The notes under the pieces were generated by a model. That model saw nothing but the letters and a program-made list of their open reading frames with translations. It did not search any database and was not told where the DNA came from. From Morchella semilibera (Eukaryota > Ascomycota > Pezizomycetes > Pezizales > Morchellaceae), in NCBI GenBank assembly GCA_009192285.1, contig WBVU01000004.1, forward strand, positions 2,626,001 to 2,690,000: a DNA stretch of 64,000 nucleotides, written 5' to 3'. Shown here in pieces: positions 11,249-21,747 of the stretch (position 1 is the first letter of the stretch; every line of letters starts with the position of its first letter). A program made the translations under genes and the position numbers.

Positions 11249-11881
11249 TGTCCCGGCATCTTGGCATTTGTCTCGACAGTTCGGTAGGCGATGTACGGTT
11301 GTGGTTGTTAGGGAAATGTTAAGCGAAAGCGGGGAGTGCGAGGTGGAGGTTGTCGTCATTAGATTCTGGGAGGTTCGATGGCGTGATGGATTGGTAATGT
11401 AGAATAACGGAGATGGTGGGGAGGATTACGGGGTTTGGTAGTAATAGGTTTCTATGAGGTTCTATGAGCGGAGGTGTGAGTCATATTGGACTAGTGGAGG
11501 AGGTGTGTTAAATAGTCGAGATAGATGTTTTCCTTAGTTCTTTCTTTCTTTTCTCTCTGTCTCGTCTTCCTGTTATCTCGGTACATAGGAATCCATTCCT
11601 ATTTCTAAGCCATAGCCTCTCGTACCAAAGACTCGATCCTCTGACAAGAGGAAACTCCTAGTATCCCTCATCGTTCTCGTTGAGGTCCCTTCGGTCCTCA
11701 TTCTCCCTGCTCTGTGCCCTTGTGCCCTTGCTCTTGCCTCTGTCTTCGCCGGTGCCTGTGCTTGTGCCTGTCTGACGTTGTCCCTGTCTTCATCGGCCCC
11801 CTCGTCGAGTACACTGTGCTCCTCGAGTCCCTCTGCGTCATCATTGTCATCTTCTTCTTTGCGTCGCTTTGCTCCGTCACA
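11249..11881 (+). repeat. Gypsy-A 5' LTR
   Basis: 633 bp, TGTCCCGG...GTCACA; nearly identical to the 3' copy. It contains the pyrimidine-rich TTTCTTTCTTTTCTCTCTG stretch typical of fungal promoters. Confidence 0.93.
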
Positions 11882-14800
11882 CTAAGACGAGACCATCCTC
11901 ACTCGACTAGCACAGTCCGAGTTCCTCGCACCACAGTTTACCATGACCACCCCTGCTACCAATGCATTTGATTATCAAAAGCTCCATACGGATCTCGAAG
12001 GGTTCTTTGTCGCTCACCCTGAAGTGGACCCCACCGCAACGGAAGAAGCAAAGCAAGCGTATGCCCTCCTCCAAGGAGCGCACGGAGGGGTCCAGCAATA
12101 TGCGATCGACATCACCACCCATCACTCCGAAACCGAACAAGGCCGGGCCGAGTTCCACAAAGAAATCCAGGGACTACGGGCTAAGATCAAGAAGCTGCAA
12201 GAAGGAGTCAAAGGAGGTTTAGGGGAGATCCATGACGACTTAACCAAGCAATCCAAATCTGAGAAGCTACCCGACCCGGATAAATACCGGGGCGATCGCA
12301 AGACTCTCAGACTTTCCAGAGACAACTTCAGATTAAGCTCACGGCTAATTTGGATCGCTTCCCTACCGCGGCTCAACAACTTGCGTATTCTATTTCTCGA
12401 TTGGAAGGACCAGCGGCGGATCAATTTTTAGCTTATATTACAGATGAAGGGATCGCTCTCGATTCCATGGCGGAGTTTTTTGAAATTTTGGATAATGCTT
12501 TTGGGGATCCAGACCACGCCGCCACTGCTGCTCGAAACCTGAGGGAGATCAGGCAGCGCCAACGCACCTTTTCTGAGTACTTTGCAGAGTTTCAGCGATA
12601 TGCTGCCGACTCTGAGTTTAACGAAGCGGCTAAGATTGAATGTTTGTTGGAAGGACTTAACCAGGACCTAATGGCCCTGATGATTCAGAATGAAACACCA
12701 ACTACAATTAAGGACTGCGGGCTGCTTCTTCAACGTCTTGATAATAAGCAACGAGCGCTACAGGCCAGGATGGGGAGATTTCGTTTTCAGATTCCAAATG
12801 CTCCTGCTCCGCGTCCCTTTGTTCCTCGTCCCCCCATTGCACCAGCAACATCCCCAGTCGTACGAGGACCACCCCAACCACCACCGAAGAATGCTGCGCC
12901 AGCGGCCCACCCTTCCTATACCCCTGGGAGAGCTGTTCCCATGGATTTGTCTAATAGTTACCGTCGCCCGGATCCCAGAGAAAGGGAGGCACGTCGTGTG
13001 GAGAATCGTTGCTATTACTGCGGGGGGGTTGGACATGTGGTTAGAGATTGTAAGCTTTCGCCCTCGGGAAGGGCAGCACCTAGGATGAGGGGAGCGTTGT
13101 TGGAAGCCAGAAAGGAAAAGAAGGAAAAGGAAGAGGAGGTATTGTCGGATGAGGAGGAGTTAAAAGATTCGTCCCTGGCTTAGGCGGCATAGCCCAGGGA
13201 CCTCCAAAGGTTTTCTCTCAGGTGTCTATTTCAACGTTTTCAGTATCAGAAGGGGAAATGGATGGGAATCAACTGATTGTAGTGTGTTCTATTTCACAAA
13301 ATAAAAGATCCATTATACCTACTTATGCCTTGATTGATACTGGAGCGTCGGGATATGCATTTATTGATGAAGACTTTGTGCGCCGCCATGAATTAAAGAT
13401 GAAAAATTTACGGACTGAGAGGGAGATTGATGTGATTGATGGAAGGCCTATCGAGTCTGGGAAGGTGACCAGAAAGGTGACGTTGGAATTGAAATTAACG
13501 GACATGTGGAGGAGTGTCCTTTCTTTGTTACAAAGTTGGGACATTACCCGATTGTGATGGGAATTCCTTGGCTGAGGAAGCATGGAGTTTTGATTGATAG
13601 CGGAAGGAATGAGATTCGCTTCCAGTCATCAGTGTGTCTTGAACATTGCATAACCAACCACAAACCTATTGTTGCTCGAGGAATTTCAACTTCACCACCC
13701 GAAAGGCCTGTTACAAATATTTCGGCAATTACTCCTCGATCGTTTAAGAAACTTTCGCAAGACCCTTCTGTGCAAATTTATTCGACTACCCTCTATGCTA
13801 TCAACAAAGTATTGGAGATGCCTGCCAACCCTGATGGAACAATTCCAATTGATTATCAGCGGTTCCAACAGCTGTTCAATGAGACCAATGCTTCTAGACT
13901 ACCACCACATCGTCCCTATGACCATGAGATCAAACTTCAGGAAGGAACAGTACCACCCTTTGGTCCCATGTATAGTATGTCACGGGAAGAGTTGAAGGCG
14001 TTGAGGGACTATTTGGCCGATAATTTGCAGAAAGGATTTCTTAGATCTAGTAACTCTCCAGCCGGCGCCCCGGTGCTATTTGTTAAAAAGGCTGATGGTT
14101 CCTTACGCTTGTGTGTTGATTATCGAAAGCTAAATGCTATTACGGTTAAGGATCGATATCCTCTTCCCCTTACACCAGAGACGATGGCCAATTTAGCCCG
14201 TGCTAATTATTTTACCAAGCTGGACCTACGATGGGGATATAATCAGATTAGGATTAAAGAAGGGGACGAGTGGAAAACAGCTTTTCGAACACGCTATGGA
14301 CATTGGGAATATTTGGTGATGCCTTTTGGTCTAACTAATGCTCCTGCTACCTTTCAACGTTGGATCAACGATATTCTTCGCCCCTTTCTGGATCGTTGCG
14401 CCACTGCTTATCTGGATGATATTCTTATTTATTCGGAAACCTTGGAACAACACCAACAGGATGTGCAACAAGTACTGGAAGCCTTGGAAGCTAATGAGGT
14501 CCATTTAAAACCAGAGAAATGCGAATTCAGCGTACAAGAGACAAAATATTTGGGCATGATCTTGACCCCTGGAGGAATGAAGATGGATCCTGCTAAGGTA
14601 CAGACAATTGTGGACTGGGAAGCGCCCAAGACAGTGAAGGAGGTTCAGGAATTTCTTGGGTTTGCCAATTTCTATCGACGCTTTATCTATGCTTATTCCC
14701 GAGTGGCTCGGCCATTGACTACCCTGACAAAAAAGCATGTACGATTTGAGTGGACCAAAAAAGTTGAACAAGCCTTTCAGAAACTCAAGACTGCTTTTAC

Positions 14801-16838
14801 CACCGCTCCCATATTGATGCACCCTGATCCCGAGAAAGAATTTATTGTGGAAACCGATGCGTCAGATTATGTGTCGGCAGGGATATTATCACAACGAGAT
14901 GAGGAAGGAGTTCTGCACCCGGTCGCTTTTTTCTCCAAGACACACTCGCCAGCAGAATGCAATTACGAAATTTATGATAAGGAGTTGTTAGCCATTATTC
15001 GTTGCTTTGAGGAATGGAGACCTCATTTGGAGACAGCTCAATTTCAAGTCAAAGTACTTACAGATCATCGCAATCTTGAGTACTTTATGTCGACTAAATT
15101 GCTGAATAGACGTCAAACCCGTTGGGCGGAGTTTTTGTCTCGGTTTAATTTCGTTATTCAATATAGGCCTGGGAAGCAGGGAAGGAAGGTTGATATTCTG
15201 ACCAGGAGGCCTAAGGATTTACCAAAGGAAGGGGATGAGAGATTGGAACAACAAAGTCGAGTGGTTTTAAAGAGGGAGAATTTGGATGCAAAGATAAGTT
15301 TGTTAGCGGGCTCTTTGTCAAATGAACCCGCTGAAGGATCGTCTCCCGTACTTGATTTGTTTAACAAAGCTTACCAGAGTGATAGCTTTCCAAACAAAAT
15401 TCTATCCATGCTCCGAAATGGCGTTCAACAATCGAAAGAGATCTCGTTGGCTGAGTGCAAGGAGAGCGAGGAGGGGCTATTGCTTTATCGGAATACTCTT
15501 TATGTCCCTGATTTTGATGAACTTAAGCTCTATCTGCTACGGGAGTATCATGATAAACCCTCTGCTGGACATCCTGGACGATCAAAGACTTTGGAACTTC
15601 TCAGCCGGGAATATTATTGGCCGACCATGCGGAAATATACAGACCGCTATGTCCAGAATTGCCATACCTGTCGACGAAGTAAGACGAATCATAATCCCCT
15701 ACAAGGAGTTCTGCGCCCCCTATCGGTGCCCAAAGGACCCTGGACGGATGTCACGATGGATTTTGTAACGGGACTTCCGGAGAGTCATGGATTTAATGCC
15801 ATCCTAGTAGTGGTGGATCGGTTGACAAAAATGAAGCATTTGATTCCTACGACGGAGAATGTTAACGCCAGGGATCTGTCTCGTCTATACCTGGAACAGG
15901 TATGGAAGTTACATGGGCTACCAGAGACTATTGTTTCCGATCGAGGGACACAGTTTACTGCTGAATTTTGGAAAGTTCTATGTGAACGGCTGGAAATTGC
16001 CCCTCGTTACTCCACAGCATTTCATCCTCAAACCGATGGACAAACAGAAAGGACCAATGCGATTATGGAACAGTATCTCCGTAGTTATGTATCATATCAA
16101 CAGGATAACTGGGTGGATTTTTTACCTCTGGCTGAATTTGCTACCAATAATCACATTTCCGAAACTACTAATATGTCCCCCTTTCAGGCTAACTATGGGA
16201 GACACCCGAGAATGACATTCGGACCCTTACAGCACGGACAGACGGTGAACGAGGACCAGGCTAATGGGTTGGCACGGGAGATGTCCCAGGTGTTTGATTT
16301 CCTGAAAAGTGAGATGTTCAGGGCGCAGAAGATACAGGAGGAGATGGCCAACTTACACCGGACTCCGGCACCTCGATATGCGGTTGGCAATTTTGTCTGG
16401 CTCTCGACTCGAAATATTGAAACAAAACGACCCTCGAAAAAACTTGACTGGAAACAAATTGGTCCCTACCCGGTCAAACGAATTGTGAGCCCTTATGCCT
16501 ACAAGCTGGAATTACCTACCTCTATGAAAATACATCCGGTATTTCATGTTTCATTATTATCGCCGACAGTTGGAGATCCTGTTCCCGGACAAATTGTTGA
16601 ACCACCTCCACCGGTGGAAATTGAAGGAGAGACTGAATGGGAAGTAGCGGAGATATTGGATTCGCGGAAGAGAGGGCGAAGGGTGGAGTACTTGGTTAGA
16701 TATGTTGGATATGAAGAACTATCCTGGCAACCTTCGGGTGATTTGGAGCATAGTCCGGATATTAGGAAAGCATTTCACGACCAATATTCTTCGAAACCTC
16801 GGCCTATCAGGAGCTAGGCCCTTGGAGGGGACCTGATC

Positions 16839-17471
16839 TGTCCCGGCATCTTGGCATTTGTCCCGACAGTTCGGTAGGCGATGTACGGTTGTGGTTGTTA
16901 GGGAAATGTTAAGCGAAAGCGGGGAGTGCGAGGTGGAGGTTGTCGTCATTAGATTCTGGGAGGTTCGATGGCGTGATGGATTGGTAATGTAGAATAACGG
17001 AGATGGTGGGGAGGATTACGGGGTTTGGTAGTAATAGGTTTCTATGAGGTTCTATGAGCGGAGGTGTGAGTCATATTGGACTAGTGGAGGAGGTGTGTTA
17101 AATAGTCGAGATAGATGTTTTCCTTAGTTCTTTCTTTCTTTTCTCTCTGTCTCGTCTTCCTGTTATCTCGGTACATAGGAATCCATTCCTATTTCTAAGC
17201 CATAGCCTCTCGTACCAAAGACTCGATCCTCTGACAAGAGGAAACTCCTAGTATCCCTCATCGTTCTCGTTGAGGTCCCTTCGGTCCTCATTCTCCCTGC
17301 TCTGTGCCCTTGTGCCCTTGCTCTTGCCTCTGTCTTCGCCGGTGCCTGTGCTTGTGCCTGTCTGACGTTGTCCCTGTCTTCATCGGCCCCCTCGTCGAGT
17401 ACACTGTGCTCCTCGAGTCCCTCTGCGTCATCATTGTCATCTTCTTCTTTGCGTCGCTTTGCTCCGTCACA
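16839..17471 (+). repeat. Gypsy-A 3' LTR
   Basis: 633 bp, preceded by a GGAGGGGACC purine tract that serves as the polypurine tract. It ends GTCACA and is followed by the CTCTC duplication. Confidence 0.93.
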
Positions 17472-17492
17472 CTCTCCTGTTATCCCTGCCAG

Positions 17493-18289
17493 CATCAGCA
17501 AGATTCAAACTCTCTCTAGAGGCCTGACTGCGTCTCTAGAGGCCGTTGCCAACACAACTATCCTCCTGTCTCTTCTAATAACTTCACTAACTATTTGTTA
17601 CCTCCCGAGCCTCCCGATGGCGTCTCGAGCCTTCTAGAGGGCCTCCTGAGTCTTCTGTTACCCTTCTTACCTCTCCTGACATCTCGCTAATTGTATGTAG
17701 CCTCCTGAGCTTTCTAGAGGGCCTCCTGAGCCTTCTGTTACCCTCCTTACCTCTCCTGACACCTCGCTGATTGTTTTCCGCCTTCCGAGCCTTCCAGAGG
17801 GCTTCTTGAGCTTTCCAGAGGCCTTCCGAGCTTTGATTGGTAAGTTTCAGAGGCCACCACCAACAACCTATTTTCACGCAAAAAACTTATACAGCTCTTG
17901 ATGGCTACCCCGCCGCTTCCGGGATCTTCTGGCCCTTTGCGCCTTTGTAAAGGATTCTGAAGCCCTAATGAGTTCCTGATCTAAATCATATTGTTTCGTT
18001 TATTATCATGTTAATTTTGTTCCAAATACATTCTATGCCAGCTGAAGTCACCCAGCCTTTACGAAGGCCTCTTGTACCTTTCTCCAGGCCACCAGAGACA
18101 TCGTCACTATTTATCAAACTCATTCCACGTTCTCAAATCTATTCTCGTGTTCACAAGCCATTGACCCTGTCCCAGCTCGAACAAATGAGTCATTCCCAAA
18201 ACACTACTGATATTAATTACCCAAAACCTTTGCCGAGAGCGCCTCGCAACTCTAAGAAGACCATGTGAGCCGTCTGGAAGACTCCTATC
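17493..18289 (-). mobile_element. Outer (older) Plavaka element, left part
   Basis: Begins with CATCAGCAAGATTC and runs into the 3' end of a Plavaka transposase (18107-18289). It is separated from the rest of its gene (35468 onward) by insertion of the inner Plavaka element. Between 17500 and 17860 the sequence is dense in GAGCCTTC/CCTCCTGAGC/TCTAGAGG motifs, interpreted as subterminal repeats. Whether the outer element really starts here or at 9916 is open. Confidence 0.65.
18107..18289 (-). pseudogene. Outer Plavaka transposase, C-terminal fragment
   Basis: Encodes the last ~60 residues of a Plavaka transposase (SLPDGSHGLLRVARRS, FWVINISSVLGMTHLFE, WLVNTRIDLRTWNEF). It is clearly homologous to the inner transposase C-terminus but distinct in sequence. 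Reading across the inner element (from 35468 to 18289, one copy of the duplication removed) gives ETKDRSLPDGSHGLL against EAKDLGIPDSSHGLL in the intact protein. This proves it is the continuation of the fragments at 35.5-38.6 kb. Confidence 0.88.
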
Positions 18290-18329
18290 CATCAGCAAGC
18301 TTGCAGTTGTCTCTGGGCGCATAACCCTC

Positions 18330-18650
18330 CGCCCTGGCGCATCCCTGCACCCTCAGCGCCAGGAGCGCCCTGGCGCATCCCTGCACCCTCAGCGCCAGGA
18401 GCGCCCTGGCGCAAACTTTGTGGTTACCCTACGCCAGGTGCCACCCTGGGAATCACTCTGCGCCAGGCGTTATCCCGTGAATTATTCTGCGCCAGGCGCC
18501 ATTTTCTGGGTTATTCTGCGCCAGGCGCCATCCTCTGAATTATTCTGCGCCAGGCGTCATGTTCTGGGATATTCTGCGCCAGGCGCCATCCTCTGAATTA
18601 TTCTGCGCCAGGCGCCCTCTTCTTTTTCTCCATTCACGCCAGGAGATTTC
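18330..18650. repeat. GCGCCAGG-rich minisatellite, left subterminal array
   Basis: Begins with two units of about 42 bp (CCCTGGCGCATCCCTGCACC type), then at least five units of about 35 bp of the form TTATTCTGCGCCAGGCGCC followed by a variable A/T-rich spacer. Each core GCGCCAGGCGC is a palindrome. A related array lies at the other end of the element (35150-35440). Candidate transposase-binding subterminal repeats. Confidence 0.8.
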
Positions 18651-18744
18651 CCGTGTCTCATACGGCACCTGGCGTTCCGGGAGATTTGGCGATAGCTCCT
18701 TTCACTATCGCGAGTCCCTACGAAGTTATAGGTAGCCTATATAT

Positions 18745-21700
18745 CTAACTAAATTCATTCCATGTCCGCAGATCTATTCTAGTATTCACAAGCCAGTTTC
18801 CCCTGTCTATCTCAAATAAATGTGCCATCCCTAAAATACACCGTATATTCACTACCAAAATTTGGTTACTACTTTTTCTAGAGGCTTTAAGAAGACCATG
18901 AGAGCTATCGGGAATCCCTAGGTCCTTGGCCTCCAAGAGTTCGATCGCGCATAGCCGGTGCGCCCGTCCCCTATTATCTCGTAGCTTAAATAAAGCCTCC
19001 AGGCGTCCTGGTAGCCTTCCCTCGAATGCTCCCCATTGATCTCGAGTCCCCACCGTTACCCATGTCCAATCTCTCCTCGGTGATCCTTTTCTAAATGCTG
19101 CATTTCCCGTGCAGCGCAGGTTATGAATTTCGTACGCATCTGGTCTTTGAAAAATTGGAACTGGAACCTGGAGGCAGGTAAATCGTTCAACTCGGAGCTC
19201 GCCAAGGTTCTCAAGGCTTCCGCCAAAGCTCTCTGAACACCCCGCATCCTCCGCATATTCTCTTATCATGCGATAAAATCTTATTCTACTCATCTTGAGT
19301 TCATCTGCAATATCGCATAGGCTTTCTAGCCTGGTAGAGCGGTTGTAAAGCCTTTTTAAGGGCAACTCGGAGTCGATTATAGGCCGTTCATTCGGTGCTC
19401 TCTTGCGGTCTTCTATCTTAAAAATATCAAGTAATTCCCGCAAGTTCTCATGATGCTCCCATAGGCTCTCGTTGCGGTTCTTAGAAGATCCGTCAGCTTC
19501 CACGATATCCTTGAGGTTCAGTATCCGTATTTCTAGTGCCAATCGTCTTCCGCCGTAATCAAGAATTTGGGTCGCCGCATCAATTTTGTTTGAAGCGGCG
19601 TATGCTTCTTTGATTTGGTGTACGTGGGCCAGTTCGCTGATATCCGTAGAGAACATAGGAATATTCCCGAATCGCTCCACATGCTCTCGGTAATGTGATA
19701 ATTGATGCAATTTGATGAAGTTGAAATGAGATTTCTCGCGGATCTCGCGGACCTCTTCTAAGCCACGGTCAATCCTCTGAGAGCCCTCTTGCCGGAGAGC
19801 CCGTGTTCGATTCTTTGCATCTTTCTTAGTTTGCTTGTAGGCTCGAAATTCTAAAAGGATATCCTTATACCTATGGAAGTCCTTGAGATAACCCTCCAAA
19901 TATTCAAGTATACTCTTGGTATGATTCCCGTATTGAGCCATCAGGTGAAAGTCAATCAGTGCCCAAACGCATTTCAAAGCCTTTCCGAAGTCAGCTCTGA
20001 CAGAGCTCCCTGGATTTCTCAGAGCCACCGCCAAAGCTCCCAGAACTATACGCCCTAGGTTTCGCATCTCTTTCCCCTGCCATTGCGTGGTTGCCCTATA
20101 AGGCTTGTTCGGTACTGCAAGCCGAGGATAAGGCCCAATCTTTGACCATGCTATATCGAACGCGTCGAGACGCCCGTGTTTCTTGAGAAATCCTTGAACC
20201 CATTCCATCATATGCTTTAACATTCCGAGGTAGATGTTGTGCAATAGATCCGGTTTGTTCAAGTCGTACACCTTGCATCTCGTGATATCCCATAAAGCAT
20301 TGAAGAGAGTCTTCAAAGACCTTGATACAAGGTATTCTACTGGTGATGTATTCGGCGGGTTCTCATTAAACTGCCGTACCATCTCCTGGTAGGTCTCTTG
20401 ATCACGCATAGAGCTCTGCCGATAGCTTCCAAAGTTCTTATACTCCACCTTACATCTTAGGCAGGCGAAATTGCTGATGTTTTGCAACGAGACGTGCTCA
20501 GGTTGGTCCGCGATCCACCCACACAGTACAGGAAAACATAGCCGTTCATATCCATCCGCGCAGGATATCAACTCGCCCTCCTCGCCACTACTTTTCAGGC
20601 TTTTGAAGATATCTTTGAGAGCGTTGTGCAGAGCCATCTGCGATTCCCGACGCAAAGTTGCATTCGCACTCGTATTTGAACTGAGCTTAGGGGGCACTGG
20701 TAATAGCGCTAGGAGTACTAACGAGTGCCCAGAGACTTTCATTCTCACAGAGGAATTGATATTCCCAATTGTGAGATAGATTGGCCATGCCTTTTTATCA
20801 CCACTAAAGTTCGTCAGGTGAGTGCCATCCGAGGCACAGATTACTGGAACTAACGTTGAACCCTCAGGGAGAGAATTCTTTTTGAGATCAGTCATGACAT
20901 TTCTGACTCTAACGAAACCTCCTAAAGATCTCGGAAAGCTTCTCCTCACCTGTGTTTCCCACCACCAGTCCCCTGTATGCATTTCACTGTAAATTCTCTC
21001 TCCCTTCTCGTTGTACTCCATTGACGGTGCAAATATAAGAGACTCCTTGAATGCCCGTTGTCCAAGGAGGAATCGAATAATTGTCATAGGGTCGCGATAG
21101 TAGTATGGTATGTTTTTCCCTCCTATAACAACCTCCGCATGGTTCCATGTTGACCTCCCTAGGCAATCGTTCATTTCCTCCATTTTTCGTATAAAACCTC
21201 GCCCATTTCTATAGGAGCTATGGCGATGGTCTCCGGGGGCATGTAGAAAGAAGCTATCGATACTTCCTTGTGATTCTTTGGACAAAATAAAGTACCGCAC
21301 CATCCGGAATTCATACGATGAGTTGAAAGGTTGCCACGGATTGCCGAGAAGCCGTTGTGCGCTTTCCTGATAGCCCTCAGAGCGATATAGAGCCTCCCCA
21401 GCACCTTCGTAGACCGTGGTGGATGCATCACGAGTAACTCCCAACTCCTCTTCACAATCCTCCCTATCGTCTACAAAGTAAGACTCTGATTCTAGGTCTG
21501 AATCTCCAGCAGCTTGTTGAGAGAAGTCAGAATATGTAGATGACCCGTCCTCGCAACTAGCATCATCCAGATCAGAGCCATCTGAAACCTTGTGAGACTC
21601 CTGTAATGGTTTGTGATTCTCCTGCAAAAGATCGCATTGATTTGTGAACCATCCATCCGCTTCGTTAGGGTGATTATTCCGTAGGTGTTTCTCAAAGTTC

Positions 21701-21747
21701 GCTGAGGAGCTGTATCGCTTGCTGCAAAAAGGACAGTAGGACTTCAT
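18745..21747 (-). CDS. Plavaka-family transposase (intact)
   Basis: Single uninterrupted 1000-residue frame. Residues 5-26 form a C2H2 zinc finger (C5, C8, H21, H26). An acidic linker follows, then the Plavaka N-terminal block (NPWQPFNSSYEFRMV, about 136-150) and YYYRDPM and FLLGQRAF (about 215-233). The catalytic core is YSEMHTGDWWWETQ and VPVICASDGTHLTNFSGDKK-AWPIYLTIGNI (about 300-330), where D307 in ASDGTH is the likely first catalytic acid. KDILLEFRAYK and other conserved blocks follow. These are hallmarks of the fungal Plavaka transposases, often annotated only as zinc-finger proteins. The uninterrupted frame suggests recent activity. It is divergently transcribed from the second gene, with a 0.78-kb shared upstream region that contains a GCGATAGCT motif. 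Confidence 0.92.
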   Translation of the reverse strand: MKSYCPFCSKRYSSSANFEKHLRNNHPNEADGWFTNQCDLLQENHKPLQESHKVSDGSDLDDASCEDGSSTYSDFSQQAAGDSDLESESYFVDDREDCEEELGVTRDASTTVYEGAGEALYRSEGYQESAQRLLGNPWQPFNSSYEFRMVRYFILSKESQGSIDSFFLHAPGDHRHSSYRNGRGFIRKMEEMNDCLGRSTWNHAEVVIGGKNIPYYYRDPMTIIRFLLGQRAFKESLIFAPSMEYNEKGERIYSEMHTGDWWWETQVRRSFPRSLGGFVRVRNVMTDLKKNSLPEGSTLVPVICASDGTHLTNFSGDKKAWPIYLTIGNINSSVRMKVSGHSLVLLALLPVPPKLSSNTSANATLRRESQMALHNALKDIFKSLKSSGEEGELISCADGYERLCFPVLCGWIADQPEHVSLQNISNFACLRCKVEYKNFGSYRQSSMRDQETYQEMVRQFNENPPNTSPVEYLVSRSLKTLFNALWDITRCKVYDLNKPDLLHNIYLGMLKHMMEWVQGFLKKHGRLDAFDIAWSKIGPYPRLAVPNKPYRATTQWQGKEMRNLGRIVLGALAVALRNPGSSVRADFGKALKCVWALIDFHLMAQYGNHTKSILEYLEGYLKDFHRYKDILLEFRAYKQTKKDAKNRTRALRQEGSQRIDRGLEEVREIREKSHFNFIKLHQLSHYREHVERFGNIPMFSTDISELAHVHQIKEAYAASNKIDAATQILDYGGRRLALEIRILNLKDIVEADGSSKNRNESLWEHHENLRELLDIFKIEDRKRAPNERPIIDSELPLKRLYNRSTRLESLCDIADELKMSRIRFYRMIREYAEDAGCSESFGGSLENLGELRVERFTCLQVPVPIFQRPDAYEIHNLRCTGNAAFRKGSPRRDWTWVTVGTRDQWGAFEGRLPGRLEALFKLRDNRGRAHRLCAIELLEAKDLGIPDSSHGLLKASRKSSNQILVVNIRCILGMAHLFEIDRGNWLVNTRIDLRTWNEFS

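Larger units (their letters stand above)
11249..17471 (+). mobile_element. Ty3/Gypsy chromovirus A (very young)
   Basis: LTR retrotransposon of about 6.2 kb, with LTRs 11249-11881 and 16839-17471 (633 bp each, TGTCCCGG...GTCACA) and the target duplication CTCTC (11244-11248, 17472-17476). The gag region (about 11.9-13.2 kb) has a CCHC zinc knuckle (CYYCGGVGHVVRDC). The pol region (about 13.2-16.8 kb) has aspartic protease (ALIDTGASG), reverse transcriptase (YLDDILIYS), RNase H, integrase and a C-terminal chromodomain, which places it among chromoviruses. The LTRs are nearly identical in the parts I compared, so the insertion is recent. It is almost whole, with roughly two breaks in its coding regions. 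No typical tRNA-complementary primer site follows the 5' LTR by eye. Confidence 0.95.

Noticed and set aside
11714-11971. Cys/Leu-rich open frames in the LTR ends, repeated at 17304, 25000, 31249, 42605 and 51218
   Set aside because: They arise from the same pyrimidine-rich LTR sequence in several copies and frames; not genes.
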